Below, one piece after another: positions 11,701-24,100 of a stretch of DNA of 64,000 bases. The notes under the pieces were generated by a model. It was not told the DNA's origin, did not search any database, and saw only the letters and a list, made by a program, of their open reading frames with translations. The stretch's first letter is position 1, and every line of letters starts with the position of its first letter. Origin of the DNA: Homarus americanus (Eukaryota > Arthropoda > Malacostraca > Decapoda > Nephropidae). The position numbers and the translations under genes were made by a program. The stretch is taken from contig NW_024732384.1 in NCBI RefSeq assembly GCF_018991925.1, positions 420,606 through 484,605 of the forward strand, in the 5' to 3' direction.

Positions 11701-12080
11701 ACTGATCAGACCACTTAGAATACCCTCCGATACCTCTGAACACAATCGCAAGAACAAATCAACTTAAATTTCAAGCAGTGCAAAATATAGCCCTCAGAAG
11801 AGCGGCAAAACACCACACCAACCACCATACACACCAACAGCACAAGACATTCACACAGAACACGGTATAGACCCACTCAACACCAGAATACACCCCCAAG
11901 CTAATGCAATATGGGAAAAAATCCAGCAAGAACAGGATCCCATACTAAACCAACTAATTGAGGAAAACAACAACACATCACACGGATGGTGGCCTAGAAG
12001 CAGGAAAAATGATAACGAAGAACCAGAGCCTCTATATACACAATAACAATAAAATAACAATAAAAAATAACCAAAAGATG
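11680..12080 (+). mobile_element. Jockey-like LINE reverse-transcriptase C-terminus
   Basis: The reading starts FLYKALIRPL (conserved LINE RT thumb motif) and, after frameshifts, shows NIALRRAAKHHT and the terminal SHGWWPRSRK...PEPLYT. An A-rich tail (ACAATAAAATAACAATAAAA) follows. It is a 5'-truncated, decayed copy. Confidence 0.7.
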
Positions 12081-12589
12081 GGCACAACTCTCCAGTCACA
12101 CAAGGACCTGGAGGGCCCCCACAAATAAACAAAGACCTAAATAGTAAAAAAAAAATGGGGATCATCCCTCCAGTGCCACAAGGACCTGGAGGGACCCCCC
12201 CCTAACATAATATGCCCCAAGGACAACTTAGAACAATTTAGCTTAGCTTGGCTGAGACCGGCCTTCCCTAACCCCATGAACCACTAAGGCAGCACTGTTG
12301 ACGGAAGACAAAAAAACCCGTCTCCGCAAGGTGGATAGCCCACCTGCTGTTAACCTTCTCCTCTATTTCCCACTTCTGAACTTTACCTTGTACTATACCC
12401 TTCTTCCACTCTCAGAGCTACTGCTCTCTTCTCTCTGTATACCAACGAAACCAACCTACCTCTTTTCTACCTACACCAACCAGCAAGCAACACCACCACC
12501 TCCTCCGCCGCTGCCTGGCGGCCCTCGCTCCCGCCGGCGACCCACAAGCTCGTCCTCCTCTGAGCATCCTCACCAACCAGCACTCAGTT
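12081..12589. other. Low-complexity Pro/Ser-rich LTR-like material, no gene
   Basis: A repeated phrase, CACAAGGACCTGGAGGG, occurs twice (about 12101 and 12178). The stretch 12478-12590 has CCTCCTCTGAGCATCCTCACC, resembling the LTR-like copies downstream. The plus-strand frame at 12298-12591 is not judged to be a real protein. Confidence 0.4.
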
Positions 12590-12990
12590 GAGTGTCCTTA
12601 CTTGGAGCTGGCGGACGCTCGCCCCACAAGGGGTCACAGCTCAAGATTGAGGAAGCCGCAAGTCCAGAAAACCGTGAGGGCAAACTTTTTCGGAGTGAGG
12701 GTTGTAAACTCTTGGAACAATCTACCAGAGAGTGTTGTGACGGCACCGAGTGTGAGCTCTTTCAAGACAAGACTTGACCAACACTGGAGCGGGTTCAGGT
12801 ACATTCAGGAGCCGGTGCATGCCCAGTATTTGCCAACAGTGCGTGACAGAGACGTGACCGATCGCCTGGGCGGCTAGCGAGCCGATCTTTTGGTGAAGAA
12901 TATAAATGAAAAGAGACGTGACCGATCGCCCAAGCGGCTAACAAGCCGATCAGTGGCGAAGAGGATAAAAGTAAAAGTTAAACCTCGAGA
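12590..12990 (+). mobile_element. CR1-like LINE (family A) 3' end
   Basis: The frame at 12602-12877 is the C-terminal end of the same LINE ORF2 found at 41190-43757 and 45518-46486: HSSRLRKPQVQKTV, then FFGVRVVNSWNNLPESVVTA. The 3' untranslated part is family-specific (GACGTGACCGATCGCC ... GCGAAGAGGATAAAAGTAAA). Part of that tail is present twice (12850 and 12915). Confidence 0.85.
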
Positions 12991-12999
12991 AAACCCACT

Positions 13000-13855
13000 A
13001 CATGATCTTTCACAGAAGGAAAAACTTACCCCCAGACTTAGACCCCCTGTACCTTGGTAATACAGTCCTCAAACGCGAACAAACTACTAAATTCCTCGGA
13101 GTTATTGTTGATGAGAAACTTAACTGGAGAAACCACATACAAGCCATTCACAGTAAAGTCAATAAACAGTGCGGTATCATGTATCACACTCGACAGCCAC
13201 TCACTCTCACAGCAATGAAAGAAATCTATCATGATTTTGTCTACCAACACCTGATACACTGTCACACACTATGGGGGGTCTCTGGTTCTTCAAAAACACA
13301 ATCTCTGGTTACTGCACAGAAGAGAGTTATACGGACAATGACCTACTTAAAAAAACAGATCACACAAACGAGAAATTTGCTATAATGAAAATTTTAAAAT
13401 TCGAAGATATTAACACCTATTGCTGTGCCCTCTTTGTTTACAAACCTATCAATCACTTGCTCCTCTCAGTCCCAGACCTCCATAAGGTATCACGGTGTGA
13501 AGGTGTGGAACAACTTACCCCCACCCATCCCAGCAAAGACAATACGCTCGCTCCCTTTAAATAGTCTCTTAAAAAACATCTATTGTCCAAGTATTAATAT
13601 TTCTTTTAACACCTACTATATTTACAGTACGTTTTTAATGTACCATCAAAACCATTTTGTCGGAAATTATCATGTAAATAGATAAGTAATTACCATTGCA
13701 ATAAACATAATTGCCAACTAGACATAATCCTGACAGCTTTGTCCTCTTGTTCAACCTTATTACTGTACAACCCATGTTGTACTGCTCCCCCATTCTATTT
13801 ATGTTTTTCAGTTCCACTGTAATTTATGCGTATATAAAAAAATAAATAAAATAAA
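13000..13855 (+). mobile_element. Jockey-like LINE reverse-transcriptase C-terminus (family B)
   Basis: At 13002-13385 the frame shows TTKFLGVIVDEKLNWRNHI, the conserved thumb motif of non-LTR reverse transcriptases, followed by SLVTAQKRVIRTM. After a frameshift, 13425-13560 reads YHGVKVWNNLPPPI. The element ends in an A-rich tail (AAAAAATAAATAAAATAAAA, about 13838). The family differs from the CR1-like copies. Confidence 0.85.
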
Positions 13856-13987
13856 ATTAATATATATTGAAGTAATAACCACGGTAACATTATGAGATGT
13901 TCTTATTACCACCATGCTATTGTACTATTCCAGATGATACAAAATGTTACATAATACTTCCTTGAGATAAATGTATAGGATATACAG

Positions 13988-14090
13988 TCAGCCCTTAACA
14001 TACGCGGGTTTATAATACACGGATTTGCAAATACGTGGATTGCCCCGCCGGAGGAATATTCTGTACATTGAAGAAATTGAAGTACTGTAA
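13988..14090 (+). mobile_element. Single Tigger-like terminus
   Basis: After a TA, CAGTCAGCCCTTAACATACG and GCGGGTTTATAATACACGGA match the style of a Tigger/pogo terminal repeat. No right-hand partner is seen. The following DNA (14120-14205) ends in an AATAAACTTTCAATTCAATT tail that looks like another LINE 3' end. Confidence 0.5.
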
Positions 14091-14310
14091 TTATCAGGTG
14101 CCTAAAAGAGAGCTCAGGATCTGAACTGGCTCAGCCATGTTAATAGTGTTATTATTATCCACTCTGTATCTGTGTTTTTCTGGCTAAATAAACTTTCAAT
14201 TCAATTCAAGCATAAAGATCGTTTACTTGGTATCGGGAGACCATATCTATACGTGTTGTTCAGACAAAGTTCTGTTTGTGATTTTTAAATAAATATGGGA
14301 TTTTGTATTA

Positions 14311-14961
14311 CAGTCAACCCTCACTTTACGCGGTTAATACAACCCACAGGGTACCGCGGAAAGTGAGAAACGCGTAAAGTGAACAACAAAACATAGAGAC
14401 CGGGCCGACCCCCAAACTCCACTTTTTGACGACACACATCTATGTTTTAGTAAAAATAACTTCTTAATTTTATGATAGTATGCACACACAATTAATAATT
14501 AAGAGAAATATCAATAATATTAGGTTTTTTAACACTTACATTAGTAGAAAAGATGGCTGGGCACACGGGGATGGGGGGTTGGTTCCGAGGCAGAGGGCAG
14601 ATTATTGGCCCTCACCTGTATCACTTGTATCACTGTCCACCACAGAGGCTTGCAGGGCCTCTTTGTCAAACCCCTCAAAGTCCATATCCTCACTGTAATT
14701 ATCACTATCACTGACTTGGGCCGGCTGTGGTGGGTGGCGGGTGAAGAACTTGGTAATGTTTTGATGACTGGGCGACCTTGTGCGCACCCTGCTCGCGCCG
14801 CTTACACAACATGGCGGGAGGCTTGGATCCAAAAATGGCGCGGCTCGCCAGCCGCTCTCCGCGTAAAGGGGTACACGCACCGCAGAATGTGAGCATCCCG
14901 GGTTCCGGCAGGGTACCGCGTAAACGTGGAATGTGGGACCGCATAAAGTGAGGGTTGACTG
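14311..14961. mobile_element. Tigger/pogo-like element, 651 bp, TA target duplication
   Basis: The left terminus CAGTCAACCCTCACTTTACG (14311) and the right terminus CGCATAAAGTGAGGGTTGACTG (ending 14961) are inverted repeats of about 26 bp. Each is flanked by TA. Internal inverted words (GGGTACCGCG) repeat near both ends. On the minus strand 14602-14880 gives an acidic tail with ITKFFTRHPPQP and EDMDFEGFDKEA that may be a remnant of the transposase C-terminus; this is uncertain. Confidence 0.8.
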
Positions 14962-15067
14962 TATTCTATTTATGTTATTTTAACTTAATAGGATTTTTTA
15001 TTTTGTAAATCATAGTTGTAATAATGAGTTTCATTTTTTGGAAATGTCCACAGGCTGAGACGCCAAA

Positions 15068-15098
15068 TATTGTACTCAATCAATCAATCAATCAATGA
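15068..15098. repeat. CAAT microsatellite
   Basis: Five tandem CAAT units near 15076-15096. Confidence 0.7.
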
Positions 15099-15161
15099 AG
15101 TAATTGCATCAAGGAGGAGCGTCGTGGCATAAAACAATGTTGGCACTCCTTTACTGTACTA

Positions 15162-15408
15162 GGTTGTTACTTTGCAGATGTTCTTCATGGTATCTGTATT
15201 TCGTATAATGCTCTCTAGTGCTTCACTATTTTTTTTATCCTCTTCACTACTGATCGGCTTGTGGGGTTTCGTGATGTTGACTCGCACATAGGATGGAGGT
15301 GAGAAGGGAAACTCAGCTATGGGTTTATTATTTTCGTAGCTGGTCAAGAGATAGGACATGTGAATTCCAGGTATTTTCTGGCATGCAAATTATACAAGAG
15401 TAATAAAG
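15162..15408 (-). CDS. Unidentified candidate terminal exon
   Basis: The minus strand has an open segment that starts after a possible acceptor (TTTGCATGCCAG at about 15409-15420), reads KIPGIHMSYLLTSYENNKP and then AEFPFSPPSYVRVNITKP, and ends with ICKVTT and a TAG at 15162. A second possible acceptor (CTCTTGACCAG) would shorten it. The composition looks like a real protein and not like intron or LINE sequence, but I do not recognise the family. No partner exon was found upstream to 21 kb. It lies about 6 kb downstream of the LTA4H stop on the same strand, so an unrelated gene is more likely than an LTA4H exon. Confidence 0.35.
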
Positions 15409-15412
15409 GGTG

Positions 15413-16229
15413 ATACATACTGTATATAACAATTACTGTAATTATGCTTTACTAAAGGTAATTCTTAGTATCTATGAACATTCCAAATCATCAATTACAA
15501 AAAATAAAGATTGGTAATGAAAGATAAAAATGTTAGTAAATAAGGCGTAGAAGACTTGTGGCAAATTTTTTCCACTGCACACTAAAGACATACAGTACAG
15601 TACATGCAGTAGTCTGAGGGTAAGAAAATTAACAATTGCTTTATCTTTATAAAATGTGTTGGTGACTTTTATTATATAAAGAGGATATGTAAAAATACAT
15701 AACCCTACTTTGCACATTATACAAAAATTACATTTGTGTGTTTGTACATAAAAACTGTTAACATTGGGCACTTAGGTTAATTTCATCAACTGAGTAAATA
15801 GATATTCACTATCATAATGTGTCTGAAAATTGCTGGTAATTATGAATGTTACTGAAACATATTATGATATTCACAATTATGCTGAATTAATAAATACTGT
15901 ACTGTATATGATAAGCATTTACTTGTTCTCTTTTACAAGGTTTTGAAGAAAAAGGATTGAAACATCATCAGATACCACCAAAATTATATTACTATTAACA
16001 CAACTATTGGTGATAAAAACTGGTAATAACATAATATAAAAGTTCTATCAATCACAAGAAAATCTGCCAAAACAAAAACAGGAAAGACAAAATCACAACC
16101 CTGAATCATCACCTAGCAAGGTGGTGTAAGAAAATAAAAAAAGCTACCGTGAACAGGAACACTATATCACATTATTTTTCAAACACTCAACCACCCACCA
16201 TTATTATAGTTTCATGGCCAATTTCCATG
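15413..16229. other. AT-rich DNA, nothing recognised
   Basis: Several long frames occur on the minus strand but read like intron translation. TACAGTACAGTA words occur at 15593-15605 and 15896-15908. Confidence 0.4.
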
Positions 16230-16710
16230 CAGGTCTCCACACTGCATTGTCTTTTGCCGTCTCTATTGCCTGGTTCCTAACACTAATGTCATTTCTTACA
16301 ACCTATTCCCCATTTCATTCTTGGCCTATCCCTGGCTCTCCTCCCCTCCATGTATAGGTTCATGCAACTCTTGATCCAATTGGTCTTGGCCATTCTCTCC
16401 ACATGCCCAAACCCTATTGGCTTGCCTCTATGCGGTACTTCACCAATACTCTCAATACCCAACCACCTATTAAGTCTGAACAAGGTCTCCTGTCTTTCAG
16501 TACTACATTACACATCCACCTCACTATTCTCATTTCAATTAATTCAAGCCTGTTTATGTCATAATTTTTAACTGTCCATGTTTCACTGCCATACAACATC
16601 ACACTTCTCATGCCAGGCACATTCATACTTCTTGTCACACAGAGGGAAGGTCCTCTTGCCGTCAACAAAGGTAGCGACTCTGTATCCTTCCTCCAGCCAC
16701 TTCTGCCTCT
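16230..16710 (-). mobile_element. RTE-like LINE reverse-transcriptase C-terminus
   Basis: On the minus strand the frame reads SVMLYGSETWTVKNYDINRL, then RIVRWMCNV...LKDRR, then after a frameshift LGIESIGEVPHRG, GHVERMAKTNWIKSCMN and EGRRARDRPRMKW. These are the well-known C-terminal blocks of RTE-type ORF2. It is truncated and frameshifted. Confidence 0.88.
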
Positions 16711-19700
16711 TGCAACTCAACAGGCTTCAGCACTAATTACATTATCCAGCTAAAAAGACTCATCGGCACAGTCCATTAACATATCCCCATAGTTCAGTTT
16801 CTCCACCCTTTTTATTGGCACCTAATATTAATTATCCAGCACCTGTACCACCCCAGGACTAATAGGTTAGAATGAGGTTTATATTACTGTATTAAACAAA
16901 ATATATAATGGCTCCATTTGTGTTATTTTCCAACACTGGAAACCTGGCTATTGCCCCCAATAGTTTCACTGCATATTGCTTGTATAAATTAATTCATCAA
17001 TATTTACTTTAATAATAATTAAGTTTGACATTCTACAAATGAGACAACAGCTCACATACAGTACAATACAGGAGGCTTCGTAAGATTAAGTCTCATCTAC
17101 AGCTTGAGGAAAATAATTAGATATAGAAACAATGGTAATATAAATGGTATTTAACAAACCACACAACAAAATCAAGTTATTCTTTAAACCAAGTCAGAAG
17201 CACCTGCAACATTGGAAAAATAATGCATATGATATGCAATTAAATTTAATGCAGTAAAATACCTGTACGTACTCTACTGTAGATAACTTTTATATAACTA
17301 ACACAATTAAATCAATCTTTTAAATTCTATAAATCAATTAAAAATAAAATAAAATACTATATTTCTATTAGTGTGACACTGGCACGTTAAGAGTAACAAG
17401 CTTCACAAAATGACATATCAAAGAAATACTGGACTGTACTGCCAGTTACACCCACACCAAACAGGGCTGACTCTTGACAATATCTGTCAGTATTTTGCTT
17501 AAGCTACTTTCAACACCTAGAACAGTCTACTTGTTCAATATAGTAGCTGTAATCTCTCCAATAGCTGAAATCTTTGATGCCGGAAAAATCTTTCCAGTCC
17601 AGGCATGGGAACGAATTTCTGAGGATTGTATCGTGCGCATTTCCAGAAAAGTCCGAGAAAATCTCTGTTCCGGACAAGGGAACCAGTTTTTGAGAGATTG
17701 TATAATGTTACGCATGGATGCGTGAATGGGTAAGCTCATAGTGCTAGTGAGCTATGATTGGCCACTACTGTCATGTGACTGCTTGGGATGCCTATGATTG
17801 GCTGATGTATCTTGCAGCCTATCTCCTCAAACTCCTGTGAACTTGTTCGCTCACTTTCTGTTGTTTTTGAATACGATGTGTTATGCAGTATTGTTCATTG
17901 CTGTACCAGCATATTATCAGCCCAAAATACTTTTAAAGCAGTGTAAAAAGTGAATAGTTTTGTATACTGTACTGTACACACAGTAAAAAAGTATCGCAAG
18001 GATTATGTGCGAAACAATATGGCATCATGGATGAGGGATAGTGGAATATGCGTGTTGGTCCTGTATTATGGTGGTAGTCCTGCTGTCCTTGCCTGAGGGT
18101 GTTCTCACATATCTGTTGCTAACGACATGTCCTGCCGTATATACAGTTGATGGTATAACTGAAGACGAAGACATCAGGTGATGTATGGATCATTACGGAA
18201 ATCAGCAAAGTGGACAGTGTATGTCTACTGTAGGTTAGTGTGTAGAGGGTGTATGTACAGTATACAGTGTGTGCAATCCCTCCTTCATGGAGGGAGAGAG
18301 TGACAGTTAGCAACACCTGCTACAAGAGATGGTACAGGATAAAGGCAGACCATCCTGTATCATCATATTACCATTTGGCCTGCCTGCATCACAAGCTCAA
18401 GATGACAGCATCTGCTGGTGAGTACAGTATAGTACAGCACAGTGTATACAGTAGTATATTTTGTTTATTTACATTATATTGTACATGTACATATATTCAC
18501 ATATATTGCATAAACAGTTTTGTGACTGTCCATGCAAGATGCAAAGTTTAGTTCTCAGAAAACTTTCCCAGTATCCAGACAAATTCTGGGATGTGTGATT
18601 TTTTCTGACGAGAAGAAAATTCGTCTTCATACCCGGAACCTCTCTGCACCAATTATTGTGGTTAATGGGGATATCACTGTATTTACTGTTGATTTAAACC
18701 TGTGGCTTTACAGGGTTGATGGGGTGTTATGTTTGTGTTATACACTGAAATGGCCATCAGTCATACCCATGCCCTGGACTAACCCAACCCTCAATTTATA
18801 CAGTACCTGTACATCTCTTATAGAAGATCCTCAATACCTAACATGTGAATAACTCATGTTACATTGACAACCATTAATATTATAGCACTAGCCACTGTCC
18901 ATTATCTTGGGACAGAGTTATTAATATACTACTTCACACATCTCCTCATCTCTATCTATCTGTTAGGTTTTCAAAGGATTTTCAAGCCTCAAAATGTCTA
19001 TTAATCTTACTTTTCTTCACTGGGTGGATACTAAAGTTCTCATGAAATCAAGACAAATCTATACAATACTGTACATGCACAAGAAAAGAAGCCTTTATCT
19101 GAGGCAGCACTGAACAATTTACATCACCTTCAAGTGAATACTCTGGGTGCTGGCATTGGGCTTTAGGTCAAAACTGTGGACCTGACACACTGTAGGCACA
19201 TTAGCTTGTGTGATTGAACAAGAAACACTCTGTATATTAAACCAAAACTTGAATCGAAGAAAAGGTTTTGGAATTTCAACAAATTACACATAATAAAGTT
19301 ATAACCCAAATGTGGCAATGCTGTAAGTTCTGTCATCATATACTATACATACTTGGTAATACTGTACTGTACGGATACTTTTTCATTATGTCAGTTCTAG
19401 GCCCAGATTCTTAAAGGTTCATAAGACAAATATTTCTTGTATTGAAGATGTAAACATGCTCACCACAGACTGACTTACAGTAGGTAAAAAACAAATATAA
19501 CATATGCATTACAAAGCAGCATCAAAATTACAATGCAACCCAAACAAGAAACATTCACGAGATAGGAGATAAAATAGCTGTACACTATCTTTAGGACGTC
19601 AGGGGGCAAAATTAAAGTAGAGAATGTATTAAAAGATTTTATATATTTTGGGCTATAAGTGGTACTAAGTAAATATTTCTCCAGGAAGTCTCTGATTTAT

Positions 19701-21196
19701 ACAACAAAAATACCTTAGTTATGAATTTTTCTTACTATTTTTGTAAATTGTTCCCCTAAGTAATAAAGACAATCAGGTAAAATAATGTTTGTTTTTTTAC
19801 CACCAGTATGCTTATTGTTTAATTACATTCACTTACACTCACTATTATTACAGTAAATCTACAAATAAACTTTCAATATATCATCAGTCACCATATAACT
19901 TACTCCTGAAGCTCACTGGGGACAGGTAGACACATCTCCACACAGTCACTCAGCCAGTTGACTGATTGTCCAATTTTTATTCACTTACTCCCGTGTAAAA
20001 GATTTTAAATTATTCTGCATTCTTAAATTTCATAAGCTAATTGTTGACAAGAAAGATGTAGAGTTGTAAGAGAAGTGTGGAATTACGAAGTTTTGAGGTG
20101 TGGATATTGTTGACTGACAGAAGCATTACCACCATGTGAAAAAAACAATGAAAATTTAGGATGAAGCAATAACTCATCAGGGGTTGAGTATGGGATCTCT
20201 TTTTTTGTAGAGATCATATCTTCAATTATAGGTTGAGAATAAATGTATTACTACTGTACTGTAATATATTTATTATAGATATTGGCTAATATTTTCAGAC
20301 TGTTCAATTTGTTTAAAATATTATCCAGTTTCTCGTACATACAGGTGTAAAATTATTACTGTACTGTACTGCATGTATATTATTTATTATGTTTATTATT
20401 GGCTTATATTATTGAATACCATACACCAAACATTGTCATGAATAGACAATTTAGGGATTTTTTTCCACCAGAACATGTCAGCTTTTATAACAGGAGCCTA
20501 GCCTATGGGAAACTGTTAATCAATTTATAAAAACCCAATTTACCAAAGATTTTTCTAGAATGGAACAGTTTGGTGAACCAGGAATGTCTGTACTTTATTT
20601 GAAGGTCAAGACTCAGCGAAATGAAAGTAAATTTGATACTATTTTTGTATGTTGCTTTTGTGCATCAGCTTAATAATCCACCAGTTGCATGCATCTCACA
20701 TCTTCTGTCAACAGGACAATTCCTCATATTAACCTTTGAGAATCTTTACCTTGAGCTTTACGCTTGTATAGTTAGTGGCTTTGGGTGATCATGACACAAT
20801 CCTGAAAACTGAGTTAAATACAAAATAAATGGGAAATGATGTTGGTTAGCAGTGAAATGATGGAACCAAGGTGTTTAGTGGCTAGCTACTAGGGACTGAA
20901 ACTGACGATGGCACTTAACAAACTTTTTAAAAGACTTAAGAAGAATTAGGAAAACACTTTGCAAGATAAATTTATACGTAATCAATCTTACACTTATCAA
21001 AAGGACTGATTATGTAAAATCACTCAAATTATAAACACATTAATTACTTTAAATCACTTTCTCTAGACCCTTCACAAATATTAAGAATTTATGTAAAAGA
21101 AATCAGATTATCGGTATCAATACTGCCTCTTCTATACTTTTTAATCCAAATTCACCACACACTTGGAAGAAATTATTAAGAGGAACTGGATTGTAG
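16711..21196. other. Intergenic AT-rich DNA downstream of LTA4H
   Basis: No gene or repeat family was recognised. TACTGTAC clusters occur at about 17433, 17967, 19365 and 20358. The LTA4H 3' UTR must start at 21196, but no unambiguous polyadenylation signal near the stop was seen. Confidence 0.4.
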
Positions 21197-24100
21197 TTAC
21201 TCATTCAGGTGTAGGTCTTTGGTGACAACATAGGCTGCTACGTGCATCATGGAGTCTTTGTTAGCCTTGTACACTGCAATTGCCTGCTGACGCATCTCCT
21301 CCCAATCGTACAGGTCTCTGTTTGTATGTAAAAGGATATTAGTTATGATCACTATTACTACATAGATGCAGGTTAGCTTTAATATATCAGTCATCTGAAG
21401 AAGACATCCCCAGTTATGGCTTAATCCATTAAACAAGGCCATAACTCTGTAAAAAAATTATTGGTGTAAAACAAATTTGGAATGTGCAAATTATCCCATC
21501 CATATACCAGTACTGTACTGATTTGTACACTACAGGTATTTACACTGGGTTCATGTTATTCAAATGAAAAATAATCAGTAATTTAATTTGACCTCTATTA
21601 ACAGATAAACTATTTTCTTATTATAAACAACTCATATTGGACATTGTTATGACCAGTGTTGGGTGGCCAGCTGATCCAACATTTGTACCTACAAGCTCAT
21701 CACCACCATCATCAAAAGCTAAGGTATGGATCCTCTTTAGAAGCTTTTGACTTAAACATACCATAGCATTAGCTTTTTACTTCTTGTTTATATTAGAAGC
21801 CAACCTGAAAAAAACAAACAATATTTTCTGATAAAATGCAAGAAAGCTGGGAGACCTCAACCACTAACACAAGATGGCAACTTCTTTTTAAAATGCAAAC
21901 AAACAATGGTCAGTGGGATGTGGTGATCATGTCCCCTCCCAGCAGCTTGTGGGGTGAACATGCTGCTAATGCCTGCTGCAAGTCTCCTGTGTTACCATAC
22001 TGACATCGGGTACAAACATGTGAGGCTGACACTTGGAAATTGAGTGATCAATATCATGGTCTAAATTGTTTGTTCTGGGATAATCTGAATCACAAGCAGT
22101 AGAATTGTGAATTTTCAAGGGACAGTTATGTTAACATGAGCGTTGGTCAGTGGAGTTAACTGTCTGCAATGTATCATAGTAAAAAATAATAATAATTACC
22201 TAATCAAAATTTAAAAGACATGAAAAATATCATAGTTGCATGGGTTGGCAGTAATTACCTGATGGTAGCTCTCCACATTACACATTCTCTATAACCTCTT
22301 GTCAGGGTCCTGTCTGAGGTCATTTTTTACCTGTCCCTCTGCGTCATCCTGGCTCCCTTCCCCTCCACATTCCAACTCATACATCTCTTGACCCAATTAA
22401 TCTCCATTTTCTCCACATGCCATAACCATCTCAGTCTATTTTTGTGCAAAACCCACCAATACTTTCAATACCTACCTGCCATCATGCAGGAGTTCAAACA
22501 ACCTTCATTCTGAGTTTGAGATAGTCCAGCTTCACCTGTGACTGAGCTGTATGCTAAGAACTGAAAATTTAACACACAATCATGTGAGAAACCAAAAGTC
22601 TGGTGTCTGGGAAACTGAGAAGCAACAGGTAGGTAACAAAAGTCTGGTACTGTACCATAAAATAATCTAGAATTCTTCATATAGTAATGGAGTACACTAC
22701 CCCCCTCGCATTCCCAGAAAATTCCGTGTAGAGCGAACCCATTACAAAATGGGGAGATAGGGGATGCATCAGGTGGACCACAAAAAGTTGCAAATAAGTT
22801 ACCTTTTATGTATAGAACTAAACAAAGAATTTATTTGAATACTCTGAAACAATCAATGCCATAATATCCTAACCACAAGGGTTAGTTATACTGACCCTTT
22901 GTGAACTCTACTCTGTAATCCTTTCGTGCTACCGCTAACAGAATGGGTATGGGGTGCACAATAAACAAACCGCTGTAGGTGGCAAAATTAAAAAAATAAT
23001 TACACTCCAAAACCAAAGTTTAAAAGCATCGTACAGGTATAAAATAGCTCACTAATTCACATACAGTACATCTACCAAATTCACTTAAACATGATGTTGT
23101 GAAGGCACTGACTTGTCCATGAAATCAGTTCCTGAACGTTTAACAATGCGGTCATTTGTAGACGCTGGCTGAGTCATGCAGCAGATTAAACTTGCTCTAG
23201 TCATTGAAGAATGTCTTATTTACTTTCTAGGGTAAATGTGGTCCTACTCTTCTTTGTTGGAGTGTCCCTAGGCAGAGGCGCACTTAGAGAATGTTTAAGT
23301 AGAGCCATGGTGATGAAAGCAAGCGAAAAAACTGAAGTTAATCCAAGCAAAGTTTTTGGTTGTGACTGGACCGAGCACTAGCTAAACTCTGAACCCATGT
23401 GGCATGGAGACGCTACCCATGGATTGTATGGACTCGACCACAGGCCTGTTCAAATGTTTTCTGCCTGACTGTGTTCAGCTGAATTTTCTTGTGTCAGCCC
23501 GGCTCAACCTGCATTCGAGCGATTCTTAGCCCAGTGTTAAGCAATACCAGGTACTGTAGCAATAAAAAAATGTGTTCGATCGAATCCTTGTTGAACGCGT
23601 TAAACAAAGGGCAGTGAACTTCAGACAAGCATGTTTTTCCTGTGCATCATTTATGGTACATCTCTGGTAGGGGCTGGAAATGCCTGTGATTATTTTTTGT
23701 CAGATGAAGGCAAACTGAAGCGTGAAAAACACACCTGTGTGAACACATGCCTTCTCTTGTACATGAAATTTTCCTCGCAGGACAAAAACACTCGTGTGAA
23801 GCGGGCCTAAATGATAGTGTGGAAGGACAAGTTGGCAGCGGAGGAAAATCAATGGCTACGAGGAAAATAAATTGACAATACAGGTCACACTAAAGGGATG
23901 GTGTGAGGGTGAGAAACAGAATAGTGAGCTAAGAAATAAGTTCCTGTAATGGATCAAAGAGTACAAAATGTTCACAGAAAATGGTGCCTAACAGAACTAA
24001 CAGAAAATGGTGCCTAACAGAACTAACAGAAAATGGTGCCGAACAGAACTAACAGAAAAGACAAATAAAAACATTAACAGCTGAAAATAACACTACTGTA

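Noticed and set aside
14605..14892. Overlapping long frames on both strands in 14.6-14.9 kb
   Set aside because: They lie inside the TA-flanked Tigger-like element; only the acidic minus-strand tail might be a transposase remnant.
17474..17739. Overlapping frames on both strands near 17.5 kb
   Set aside because: No conserved motif, splice context or repeat match; symmetric opposite-strand frames suggest chance.
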